A DNA stretch of 64,000 nucleotides from Sapria himalayana (Eukaryota > Streptophyta > Magnoliopsida > Malpighiales > Rafflesiaceae). The notes under the pieces are model-generated. The model saw only the letters and a program-made list of their open reading frames with translations, ran no database searches and was not told the origin of the DNA. Below are positions 38,248 through 47,954 of the stretch, one piece after another. Numbering within the stretch: position 1 is the first letter of the stretch; each line of letters begins with the position of its first letter. The DNA is taken from the NCBI GenBank assembly GCA_029783825.1, contig JAREIK010012298.1, positions 1-64,000 of the forward strand, given 5' to 3'. The translations under genes were made by a program, and so were the position numbers.

Positions 38248-38640
38248 AAATATTGTTCCCACATTACTCCCACTCAAGATCTCTGAGCGGTTTATAAGAT
38301 GGCGCACCATGCACCCTTAAACCATCGTGGCGTCTTTTGAGCCTACGGCCCATGGGGACAAACTCGTGCCGCTTATAACTAAATCAAACATTACTTCGAT
38401 GAGGGGTAACCAATTTATAACACATTATTAGCATGATGCTCATGATAGGGAGTGTATTGTGAATCGGTGTTTCTACATTGTTCCCTCACAAGATCCTAGA
38501 GAGGTTTATAAGTGTAGTGTACCCTTAAAGTTTGAACTATTGAGGCACCTTATGAGCTTGAAGCTTAGAGGGACAAAATCGTGAGGCATGAAACCAAAGC
38601 ATACAATACTTTAATAGGGGGTGACCCATTTATAATGGTT
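38248..38640. repeat. Tandem pair of a roughly 220-bp GC-richer repeat
   Basis: Two diverged units begin TTGTTCCCACATTACT and TTGTTCCCTCACAAGA. They share CAAGATC, GGTTTATAAG, ACCCTTAAA, GAGCTTGAAGCTTAGAGGG or its equivalent, and GGGGTGACCCATTTATAA or its equivalent, in the same order. No coding frame. The family is not recognised. Confidence 0.7.
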
Positions 38641-39449
38641 TATTTATATATAAGTATTTTAATTTGCTTTTCATATGATAATTAATGGGTGACCAAGTGA
38701 TTTGTTTTATTTTGGCAAAGGACACTAGTTCGAATCCCATGATGCCCCTTAAACAACATTAAATAGTTTCATGATTTCTAATAACAATTTATCAAAAAAT
38801 TAAATCAACTTAATTATTTTAGAATATGTATATATTTTTTAATTATGAAAAATTCGGCGTACCATAACTTAATTATTTTAAAAACTTGTGCAATTTTTTT
38901 TTTATAATGAAAAGTTTATAGTGTACAAAAAAAAACAAATATTTTGTGTTTTATGTAATAAAGCATAAATTTCTAAATATGCTTATATAGGTGTGTGTGT
39001 GTGTGTGTGTATTGATTTATATTTATGTTTTTATATCTACTTATATGTTTATATATTTATATATATTTATGTATACTTATGTATGCATTTTTATTTATTT
39101 TATATTTATATATAAGTATTTTGGTTTATTTCTTATGTGATAATAAAAGTGTGATGTAGTGATTTGTTTTGTTTTGGCAAGAGGATATGGTTCGAATCCC
39201 ATGTTGCCCCTAAGTACAACATTAAATAGTTTCATGATTTTCAATGATAGTTTACTAATTAATTAAATCAAATTTTTGGAGAACAAAATCGAGTTAATAA
39301 ATTTTAGTGCATCAAATCTTAATTATTTTAGAATTTGATTTACTTTTGTTTTATTATGAAAAAAACTGATACACCAAAATATAAATATTATGTTTGATAC
39401 ACTAAAATACAAATATCTAAACATGTTTATTTAGGTGTGTGTAAATATT

Positions 39450-39492
<43 letters not shown>

Positions 39493-39720
39493 ATTTATCA
39501 AATAATTAAATTAAATTTTTTTAAAAAAAATTGGAGAGTTGAATTGAGTTAATGAATCTCATTGTACCAAAAAATGACTATTTTAGAATTTGATATTCTT
39601 TTTTTAATTATGAAAAATTTGATACACAAAAACTTAATTATTTTAGAATTTATTGTATTTTTTTAATTATAAAATATTTGATACCCTAAAACACAAATTT
39701 GAATATCATATTGCTAAAGA
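38641..39720. repeat. Tandem duplication of a roughly 460-bp unit with SINE-like B box, plus a partial third copy
   Basis: Units starting near 38641 and 39099 share TATTTATATATAAGTATTTT, then GTGATTTGTTTTRTTTTGGCAA, a B-box-like GTTCGAATCCCATG, ACATTAAATAGTTTCATGAT, repeated AATTATTTTAGAATTTG-type blocks and a TG run at the end. A third partial copy, only the AATTATTTTAGAATTTG part, runs from about 39490. The B box suggests that a tRNA-derived SINE lies within the duplicated unit. Confidence 0.65.
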
Positions 39721-39805
39721 GTCAATTGCATTTAAATATTGTGTAAGCATGAATACTATGGAATGCAAATGGTAATAAAAATATTTGAAATAAAGCATAG
39801 TATTG

Positions 39806-39933
39806 AGCAATGCTTCAAAACATAATAATTTGTACTTAGTTAATTAAGAAGTGCTTCAGAACATAATAATTATCTACTAGGTCAATTGATTAGTGCTTCA
39901 AAACATAGTAATTATTTACTCATTCAATTGAGT
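39806..39933. repeat. About 43-bp tandem repeat, three copies left of the MULE
   Basis: Units begin GCTTCAAAACATAATAATT (twice with small changes) and GCTTCAAAACATAGTAATT, and end in GTCAATTGATT or ATTCAATTGAGT. A further unit continues at about 47290 beyond the transposon, showing that the MULE landed inside this array. Confidence 0.75.
39925..39933. repeat. Left 9-bp target-site duplication of the large MULE
   Basis: CAATTGAGT, matching CAATTCAGT at 47281-47289 at eight of nine positions. A 9-bp duplication is diagnostic of Mutator-type insertion. Confidence 0.85.
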
Positions 39934-40261
39934 GGGGGAATTATGCTATGGGGTATTTCCTCATAAAATTGTAATATTTAGAAACTAAACTTTTTGATAT
40001 TTTTTGAAAAGTCACAAAACTAAAAATAAATTAAAAATAAGGGTACCCAAATTCATAAGTCCTAATCTACCCTCACCCCTCTCTGCTGCCCTATACTCAC
40101 TTCCTTGCCCTCGCACCTCTCCCCTGCCATCGCCCCTCGACCCTTCCCCTCACCCCTCGCACCTCGCCATCACCCACGCCCTCGCCCATCGCCTGTTTGC
40201 CCTCACCTCTTGCCCCTCTCTCCCCACCCCTTTCTCCCCGCCTGTCTCCACGTGCTCTTTC

Positions 40262-40635
40262 GTGGAGCTCTAGTGAACTTCTTCGTGAAGCTCGACGGAA
40301 CTCCACGAGCTACACGAAGGAGCTGGTCGAGCTCTAGTGAGCTTGATCGTGGAGCTCCATCGTGGAGTTCCATCGAGCTCCACGATGGAGCTCGAGGAGC
40401 ACTAGTGAGCTCCTTCGTGGATCTCGATGGAGCTCGTCGAGCTCCAGGGAGCTCCACTTCGAGCTTGCTTGAGCTCGAAAGCGTCTTTGAAGTAGCTCAT
40501 CGAGCTCTAGCAAGCTCCACGATCGAGATTACTGGAGCTCGTGGAGTTCCATCGAGCTCACTGGAGCTTCACGTCGAGCTTGTTGAAGCTTGACGGTGCT
40601 CCACGAAGAAGCTCGTGGAGACTAGCGGGAAAATA
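40262..40635. repeat. GAGCTC/CACGA-rich core of the large MULE
   Basis: GAGCTC and one-base variants recur every 10-20 bp with linkers such as CACGA, CATCGA and TAGTGA. The same design is seen at 10505-11040. Open frames on both strands follow from the palindromic word and are not genes. Confidence 0.75.
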
Positions 40636-40811
40636 TGTGGGTGAAATAAACAAAGAATTATGGGTGAAATTAACAAATAATTCTCTATATATTTATTTCT
40701 GTGATTTAACCGAATAAACAAGAAGATATACTCTCAATAGAAATACATGAGAAGTAAAAAAATGAGGAAAACATTGCGTACACACATTGTTTTTACAAGA
40801 CAGATTACATA

Positions 40812-40855
<44 letters not shown>

Positions 40856-40987
40856 AGAAGAGCCATTAATTCAAAAATGCAAGGAATCACGCCTCTTCAA
40901 TATTTAGGAAACTGTCCGTGCCTCTTCAAGGTTTCGAAACTGTCCGATGATTTTTTAATAAAGAAAGTGGGCTAGACCCACATTACA
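40636..40987 (-). repeat. 3' LTR of Copia E (left on the plus strand)
   Basis: On the plus strand it runs from TGTGGGTGAAATAAAC to CCCACATTACA. It matches 45341-45708 block for block (for example GCAAGGAATCACGCCTCTT). An AC microsatellite lies at about 40818-40853. Adjacent inside is a purine-rich GGAGGGTGAGAT on the minus strand, the polypurine tract. Confidence 0.9.
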
Positions 40988-43115
40988 ATCTCACCCTCCA
41001 GCCCAACATAAGGGGAGATTACATTCTAATATCTTAGTTAGATCCCATGGCAGGTGACCCAGCATAAAACATCAGCTTCTCTCTAGTAATAGCTTTTGTC
41101 ATCATATCAGAAGAATTAGAATCGATGTGAATCATTTTAAGCTTCATAAGCCCTTTTTTAATGACATCTCTTATCCAATGATATCTTACATCAATGTGCT
41201 TTGTACAAGAATGATATGAAGTATTCTTGCTCAAGTCAATATCACTATGACTATCACAAAACACAAAACATTCATCTTGTATCAAGCCCAGCTCTTGGAC
41301 AAATTTCTTCATCCATAACATCTCTTTTGCTACTTCAGTTGCTGCTATATATTTTGTCTCAATGATAAATAAAGCAATATGCTTCTATAACTTAGATTGC
41401 CATGAAACTGCTCCCCCTGCAAGAGTGAATAAATAACCATAAGTCTACTTTCTACCATCTAGGTCACTTGCCATGTCAGCATCTGTAAAGTCTTCTAACA
41501 CTAGTTTTGAACCCCCAAAACTCAAACACATTTTTGAAGTACCCCTCAAATATTTGAAGATCCATTTCATAGCTTCCCAATGCATCTTTTCTAAATTTGA
41601 GAGATATTTACTCAATATACTAATAGCATGTGCAATATCAGGCATTGTACAAACCATACAATACATATGACTCCCCACTATTGAGGAGTAAGGAATAGAG
41701 GTCATTTTTTTTCAATTCATCTGTTGTAGTAGGGCATTAGCTTCTACTAAGCTTAAAGTGATTGGCTAGATGAGCGTTAACTGGCTTAGCATCTTTCATA
41801 TTGAATCTTTCAAGCATATGTTCAACATACTTTTCTTGTGACAACAACAGCCTCTTTGTCATTCTGTCTCGATTAATTTGTATGCCCAATATTTATTTTG
41901 CTGCCCCTAAATCTTTCATGTCAAAATATTTGAACAACCTCTCTTTCAACTTGCCAATCAATCTTGAATCATTTCCTACTATTAATATATCATCAACATA
42001 AAGTAAAAGAATAATGAAGTTGCCATCTTTAAACTTCTTGAAATAAACATAATGATTTGAATCTGTCCTCTTATATTCATGGCTCACCATAAAGGAATCA
42101 AACTTCTTGAACCACTACCTTGGCGCTTGCTTCGGCTCATAAAAATTTTTCTTTAATTTGCAAACCATCTGCTCCTTACCTTTTACTCCAAACCCCTCAG
42201 GTTGTAACATATAAATTTGTTCATTCAAATCACCATGAATAAAAGTAGTCTTCATATCTAACTGTTCAAGCTCGAGGTCTAAACTAGTAGTCAAATCCAA
42301 AACAACTTTGATAGAAGACATTTTCACAACTAGAGAGAATATCTCATCAAAATCAATACTTTTTTTCTGCCCAAAACCTTTTACTACCAAATGAGCTTTA
42401 TATTTCAGCAATCTTTCATCACTATCTTTCTTCACCTTGAAGACCCATTTGTTCTTAAATACTTGTTTATCCATTGGAAGTTCTACTAACTCATAAGAGT
42501 CATTCTTTAACAAAGAATGCATTCTTCCTGCATAGATTTCATCCATCTCACCTTATTTGCATGAGTCTGTACTTCTTGAAAGTTTTCTGGCCTCCCCTCA
42601 TCAGTATTAAACACATACTTTGAAGGAGGATACTTGGATGATGGACGACTCTTCTTGTTGGTCCTTCTAATTTGAGGTTTATAAATGACTTGTTGAGGAG
42701 ACTGCTCCCCCTGCTCAATAGCTTGATCACTTTATGGCATCTCATCATCAATCACTGTCTATGGTGCTTCATCACTAGTGATCTATGCTCCCTCATCTAT
42801 AGTATGTTGCAAAGGAAAATGAATAATTGTAGGATCAATAACACAATTACTGATAGCTTTTAACTTTTCAATTTTCTTATAATCTAAAATTGTTTAATCT
42901 TCATAAAATATCACATCTCTACTTCTAAAAATCTTCTTTTCTACCCGATCTCATAATTTGTACCCAAACTCTTCATTCTCATAACCAACAAAGATACATG
43001 GAAAAACTTTGTCATCAAGCTTTGACATTTTCTCTTTAAGTAGAAGTGCAAAAGCCTTGCACCCAAAAATCTAAGTTGTTTATAAACAACATCTTTTCAT
43101 GTTCATACCTTCTCC

Positions 43116-43123
43116 AGATTGTA
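43116..43123. repeat. Left 8-bp target duplication of the small hAT
   Basis: AGATTGTA, versus AGAATGTC at 43629-43636 (six of eight). Removing the hAT and one copy restores an integrase reading of the form EFDIL-EKVWT. Confidence 0.75.
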
Positions 43124-43628
43124 AGGGTATCAAATGAGCCAGCATAGCCGACCCGACCCAATTTTAGGCTGCCTAATCGAGCTACCATGCTAGGCTAGGC
43201 ACGGCACGATATAGTAACCATGCCGTGCCTAGCACGACATGGTTATTGTATCACGCCAGCCGGGCACAGACCTGTGGCCCGAAAACCACCAGATTCAGCC
43301 CGGTACAAGTCCGACAAAACCTTAATTTTTAAAAAAATTAGGGTTTCAGTGGTGCGTCACCATGCCACCACGTGTCTTTGCCCATTCAGGGCTCGGCAAG
43401 CCTCACCTGTTAGGCATCGACTCATATTGACCATGTTTGGTGCGTGGTAATGCGTGCTATGCCCACGTGCCGGCAAGGCATGACGAGCACGGGCATGATA
43501 TTGTAGTATGCCGTGCTGGGCATGGGCACATCATTATAGCATGGTGTGCCGAGCACGGGTATGACTGAACCTTACTGTGCCCATGTCGGGCTGGGCCGGG
43601 TCGGCCCTGCCCATTTGTCACCACTACT
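43124..43628. mobile_element. Non-autonomous hAT element (505 bp) inside Copia E integrase
   Basis: The ends read AGGGTATCAAATGAGCC and, reverse-complemented, AGTAGTGGTGACAAATGGGC. The interior is GC-rich with CATGCCGTGCCTAGCACG-type words, like the subterminal parts of the 3.6-kb hAT at 801. There is no transposase. The 8-bp duplications and the clean interruption of the Copia frame support the limits. Confidence 0.8.
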
Positions 43629-43636
43629 AGAATGTC
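43629..43636. repeat. Right 8-bp target duplication of the small hAT
   Basis: AGAATGTC, matching AGATTGTA at 43116-43123 at six of eight positions. Confidence 0.75.
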
Positions 43637-45340
43637 AAATTCTAAAAGAATTGAGGGAGACCTATTTATCAAATAATAAGTAGTACGAATAGCTTCACCC
43701 CAAAATACTTTGAATAGCTTTGTTATTTTAGCATGTATCTTACCTTTTCAACAATAGTGCATTTCATTCTTTCTGCATCACCATTGTGATGTGAAGTACT
43801 AGTAACTATTTTATCGTGTCTAATACTATGTCCTAAACAATAGTTTCTAAACTCATTTGATGTATACTAATCTTCATTATCAGTACGAATACACTTTAAA
43901 AGCTTTATTGTCTCTCTTTCAACTGCAGTATAAAATTTCTGGAAATATTAATACACTTGATCTTTGGCCTTCAACATATAAACCCATGCCTTTCTTGATG
44001 CATCATCAATGAATGTGACAAAATATTTATTTTCACCCAAAGATTCTACATCTTTCATAAAAGGAATAAGAGCTTTTTTAGCTAGAATATTTAACCATTT
44101 CTCACTCATGTGACCCAATCTTTTGTGCCATAAATTTGGGGAGGAACCATCTTCTGCTACATTTAATTCATCTCCATAGATTTTCACAACTATCTTATAG
44201 AGTGTGCTTCTAACCTTGCCCCTAGCAGCTACTAACGAACCTTTGATAAGCTTCCATTTGCCATTACCAAAGTAATTCACATGTCCTTCTCGATCCAAGG
44301 CAACTCCAAAAATAAGATTAAGACGTAAATCAGGAACATGCGGAACATTTCTCAGAGTTAATGAACAATCAACATCTTTCTGTATACAAACATCACTAAT
44401 GACCATAATCTTTGAATAGTCAGTGTTACCCATCTTCACAGTACCAAAGTCTCCTGGCTTGTACGATGTGAAGAAATCCTTTTTAGGAGTAGCATGATAA
44501 GAGATTGTTGTATCAATAATCCACGAAACCTCATTATCTATTATTGTCAAACATTCTTTATCTTCGAAAATTAGAGCTGCTATATCTTCATCAAGTAAAA
44601 TAGTTGTAATATTTTTATTTATATTTTTCCTCTGATTTTTCTCTTCTTTTTGTTCCCATTTCCAAGCATAACAGTTTCGTCTGATATGTCATTCCTTACC
44701 ACAATGATAACACTTTCCTCTTTCACAAGACTTTCCTTTGGGTTACGACTAGCCTTTGGATTTACCACGACCCACCGGTCCTCTATTTTTACCTCATCCC
44801 ATATTCTCTGTGATAAGAACATCGGTCTCAGAAGATATTCCTTATTCCTTCTTTTTGGCTTCTTCATAAAATAAACTATATTTTACCATATCCATGGTTA
44901 AAGTGCTATTAGGAGCTAAGTTACTAAGCGAGATAACTAAAGTATCTCAATTATCTGGCAAAGAACTCAAGGGTAACAGTGCTTGAAACTCATCTTCAAT
45001 CTTCATCTTCATAGCATTTAACTGGTTCACCTATTCTTGAAAATCACTAGGGTGCTCTGCCACGCTGTGCCCATTTCCAAAGTTCGGTAGCATCAGTCTT
45101 TTGTGATACATAATGAAACATACTCTGGTATACCCATACCCACTGTCTAATTAGGGATTACTTTTATCCATATCAATAGGTGCATATAAATCCTTGCGAT
45201 AAAAAATATCTTCCATTCTTGGCTTCCAAATAGAATAATTAGACGAGGTTAGTCTAATCATAGCGGCTCCCAAGGATTCCTTTATCTTTAAATCAATACC
45301 AACCACAATATCCAAGCAATAAAACCTATTCTAATACCAC

Positions 45341-45513
45341 TTGTGGGTGAAATAAACAAAAAATTATGGGTGAAATAAACAAAGAATTCTCTATAAGTCT
45401 ATTTTTGTGATTTAACTGCATAAACAAGAAGATATTCTCTCAATAGAAATGGATGAGAAGTAAAAAAAAAAAGAGGAAAACATTGCACACTCACACTATT
45501 TTTACAAGATAGA

Positions 45514-45545
<32 letters not shown>

Positions 45546-45708
45546 GGAGAAGAACCATTGGTTCAAAAATGCAAGGAATCACGCCTCTTAAAATTTAGGA
45601 AACTGTCCACGCCTCTCTAAAGTTTCAAAACTTTCCCGCCTCTTCAAGGTTTCAAAACTGCCCAACAATTTTTTTTAATAAAGAAAAATGGGCCGGACCC
45701 AGATTATA
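45341..45708 (-). repeat. 5' LTR of Copia E (right on the plus strand)
   Basis: Starts TGTGGGTGAAATAAAC and ends CCCAGATTATA on the plus strand. A CA microsatellite lies at about 45517-45543 at the same place as in the other LTR. Just inside, the minus strand reads TGGTATTAG, a mutated initiator-tRNA primer binding site. The outer flanks (AAATA left, GAAGA right) do not form a clear duplication. Confidence 0.9.
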
Positions 45709-47140
45709 GAAGAGGGGTGGGAGAGAGGTGAGGACAAACGAGCGAGGGCAGACAAGGGGAGATGAGCAAGGAGAGACCGGCGAGGGCAGACAGACAAGGG
45801 AAGACGAGCAAGGAGAGACGGGCGAAGGCAGACAATGGGAGACGGGCGAGGGGAGACGGGCGAGGGCAGACAAGGGGAGACGGGCGAGGGCAGACGGGCG
45901 AGGGCAGCAAGGGGAGACAGGCGAGGGCAGACAAGGGGAGACGAGCGAGGGGAGACAAGGAGAGACGGGCGAGGGGAGACGGGCGAGGGGAGACAATGGG
46001 AGACGGGCAAGGGCAGACAAGGGGAGACGGGCGAGGGGAGACAATGGGAGACGGGCAAGGGCAGACAAGGGGAGACGGGCGAGGGGAGACAAGGGGAGAC
46101 GAGCGAGGGAAGACAAGGGGAGACGAGTGAGGGGAGACAAGGGGAGATGGGTGAGGGGAGACAAGGGGAGACGGGTGAGGGGAGACAAGGGGAGACAAGC
46201 GAGGGCAGAAAGGGGGAGACGGGCGAGGGGAGACGAGCGAGGAAAGACAAGGGGAGACAAGGGGAGATGGTCGAGGAAAGACAAGGGGAGACGGGCGAGG
46301 GCAGACAAGGGGAGACGGGCGAGGGGAGACAGGGGGAGACGAGCGGGGGCAAACAAGGGGAGACGGGCAAGGGGAGACGGGCGAGGTCAAACAAGGGGAG
46401 ACGGGCGAGGGCAGACAAGGGGAGACGGGCGAGGGCAGACAAGGGGAGACGGGCGAGGGCAGACGGGCGAGAGGAGACGGGCGAGGGCAAACAAGGGGAG
46501 ACGGGCGAGGACATACAAGGGGAGACGGGCGAGGGCAGACAAGGGGAGACGGGCGAGGGGAGACAAGGGGAGACGGGCGAGAGGAGACAAGGGGAGACGG
46601 GCGAGGGCAGACAGGGTGAGACGGGCGAGGGGAGACAGGGGGAGACGAGCGAGGGGAGACAGGGGGAGACGGGCGAGGGGAGACATGGGGAGATGAGCGA
46701 GGGGAGACAAGGGGAGACGGGCGAGGGGAGACGGGCGAGGGGAGACAGGGTAAGACGGGCAAGGGGAGACGAGCGAGGGGAGACAGGGGGAGACGAGCGA
46801 GGGGAGATAGGCGAGGGGAGACAGGGGGAGACGAGCGAGGGGAGACGGGCGAGGGGAGACAGGGGGAGACGGGCGAGGAGAGAGAGGGGGAGACGGGCGA
46901 GGGGAGACAGGGGGAGACGGGCGAGGGGAGACGGGCGAGGGGAGACAAGGGGAGACGGGCGAGAGGAGACAGGGGGAGACAGGCGAGGGGAGACAGGGGG
47001 AGACGAGCGAGGGGAGACAGGGGGAGACGAGCGAGGGCAAACAAGGGGAGACGAGCGAGGGCAGACAAGGGGAGACGAGCGAGGGCAGACAAGGGGAGAC
47101 AGGCAAGGGGAGACAAGGGGAGACGAGCAAGGGCGATGAC
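45709..47140. repeat. GA-rich minisatellite, about 1.4 kb, based on a 24-bp unit
   Basis: The composite unit GGGCGAGGGCAGACAAGG plus GGAGAC is repeated, with variants of 10, 14 and 24 bp, across the whole stretch. All words are combinations of GGGCGAGGG, GGGGAGAC and CAGACAAG. Because every unit length keeps stops rare, several frames stay open for 200-470 codons: GETGEGRQ-like and RRARADKG-like on the plus strand, and SPLARLPL-like and PRPSPLVC-like on the minus strand. No one frame is better supported than the others, so I treat this as repeat, not gene. It forms the right arm of the MULE. Confidence 0.9.
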
Positions 47141-47280
47141 AAGGGTAGTTTAGGACTTACAAATTCAGGTACCCTTATTTTTAATTTATTTTTAGTTTTG
47201 TAATTTTTTATTAAATACCAAAAGTTAAATTTATAAATGTTAAAAATTTCTAGGAAAACACCATCAAACATAATCCCCCC

Positions 47281-47289
47281 CAATTCAGT
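47281..47289. repeat. Right 9-bp target-site duplication of the large MULE
   Basis: CAATTCAGT, eight of nine identical to 39925-39933. Confidence 0.85.
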
Positions 47290-47628
47290 GGTGCTTCAAA
47301 ACATATAGTAATTATTTACTGTGTCAATTTAGTAGGTTCACTATACTTTAATGGTGATTATTTACTCCACAATTTATTTAAATTTATGTAATAGAATGTG
47401 ATCGATTTTAAGTGACAGAAAATTTGCTGATAAACTTAAGTTTGCATGTAAAAGCAATCTTTAGCTACATCTAGCACAAATCTTTTAGCTTAGCCAATGA
47501 GGCATTGGGTGGCTTACAAGAAGAAAGTTGTCCAATTTAGTGCCATCAATTATGCAATTATACTTTGCTTGCTTTCAAAATATAAATGAATTGGGGGTCA
47601 TCTATCCAAAATATGGATGTTTGCACTA
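47290..47628. other. Continuation of the 43-bp repeat, then unrecognised DNA
   Basis: GTGCTTCAAAACATATAGTA at 47290 continues the array interrupted by the MULE, and a weaker unit follows. The rest has no gene. The last five bases before Copia F are within its ATCCA duplication. Confidence 0.6.
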
Positions 47629-47633
47629 ATCCA
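47629..47633. repeat. Left 5-bp target duplication of Copia F
   Basis: ATCCA, identical to 52658-52662. Confidence 0.9.
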
Positions 47634-47954
47634 TATTGTTTTGAAACAACTATTCCTTGTAAAATACAAGAAATTCTCAAGAACAGAAGCAGAATCTAAG
47701 AAGAAGAAGAGAAGAACATAGGAGAAGAATTCGAGAGAAAAATGTCGCGCAGCAGAACCAATTCAAAGCATTCAATAATAATAATCATCCAGCAGCTAGG
47801 TCAAAATAAACATCGGCTTTTATATCAGTCCGATAATTAAAACGCGTAAATTAACTGAAAAGATACTTTACAGTAATGCACTGATAATTGCTCATTAAGG
47901 GCAATTTTGTAATTTCACTTTGCATATCTCAACACAACGAACAGCCCGTCAACA
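47634..47954 (-). repeat. 3' LTR of Copia F
   Basis: On the plus strand it runs from TATTGTTTTGAAAC (TG mutated to TA) to CCCGTCAACA. It contains GCTTTTATATCAG, whose complement could serve as a promoter region. Confidence 0.95.

Larger units (their letters stand above)
40988..45340 (-). pseudogene. Copia E gag-pol (TNT1-like), decayed
   Basis: On the minus strand gag runs from about 45300 (MEDIFYRKDLYAPIDMDK near 45210) to a zinc knuckle CYHCGKE*HIRRNC near 44700 with a stop in it. Protease-like WIIDTTISYHATP lies at about 44520. Preintegrase NLWHKRLGHMSEKWLNIL lies near 44120 and integrase ENKYFVTFIDDASRK near 44010, with a deletion that removes the zinc-binding cysteines between them. An hAT interrupts integrase after LLEFDIL (43636). 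RT runs from about 42546 to 41890, with LLLYVDDILI intact near 42010. RNase H lies at 41700-41030, including SCTKHIDVRYHWIRD. Numerous stops make it non-functional. The wording is that of the TNT 1-94 type. Confidence 0.9.
39934..47280. mobile_element. Mutator-like element with nested Copia and GA-rich minisatellite cargo
   Basis: The ends GGGGGAATTATGCTATGG and, reverse-complemented, GGGGGGATTATGTTTGATGG open terminal inverted repeats of about 150 bp. The repeats share blocks such as ACTAAAAATAAATTAAAAAT and AAGGGTACC, and the 9-bp duplication confirms the limits. Subtracting the Copia at 40636-45708 leaves about 2.3 kb. The left arm is C-rich (CCCTCACCCC) and passes into a GAGCTC-rich array. 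The right arm is an expanded purine-rich minisatellite. There is no transposase gene, so it is non-autonomous. Termini and core resemble the small element at 10270. Confidence 0.8.

Noticed and set aside
38345..38356. Another ATGGGCC on the minus strand resembling an RPL10 start
   Set aside because: It lies inside a tandem-duplicated repeat whose second copy lacks it, and it is further from exon 2 than the well-fitting exon 1.
43220..43672. GC-rich open frames on both strands
   Set aside because: They lie within a 505-bp non-autonomous hAT inserted in Copia integrase.
45704..47139. Long open frames (up to about 470 codons) on both strands
   Set aside because: They arise from a GA-rich minisatellite whose repeat units keep several frames open at once. 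No single frame shows codon-level constraint, a domain or a plausible start context.
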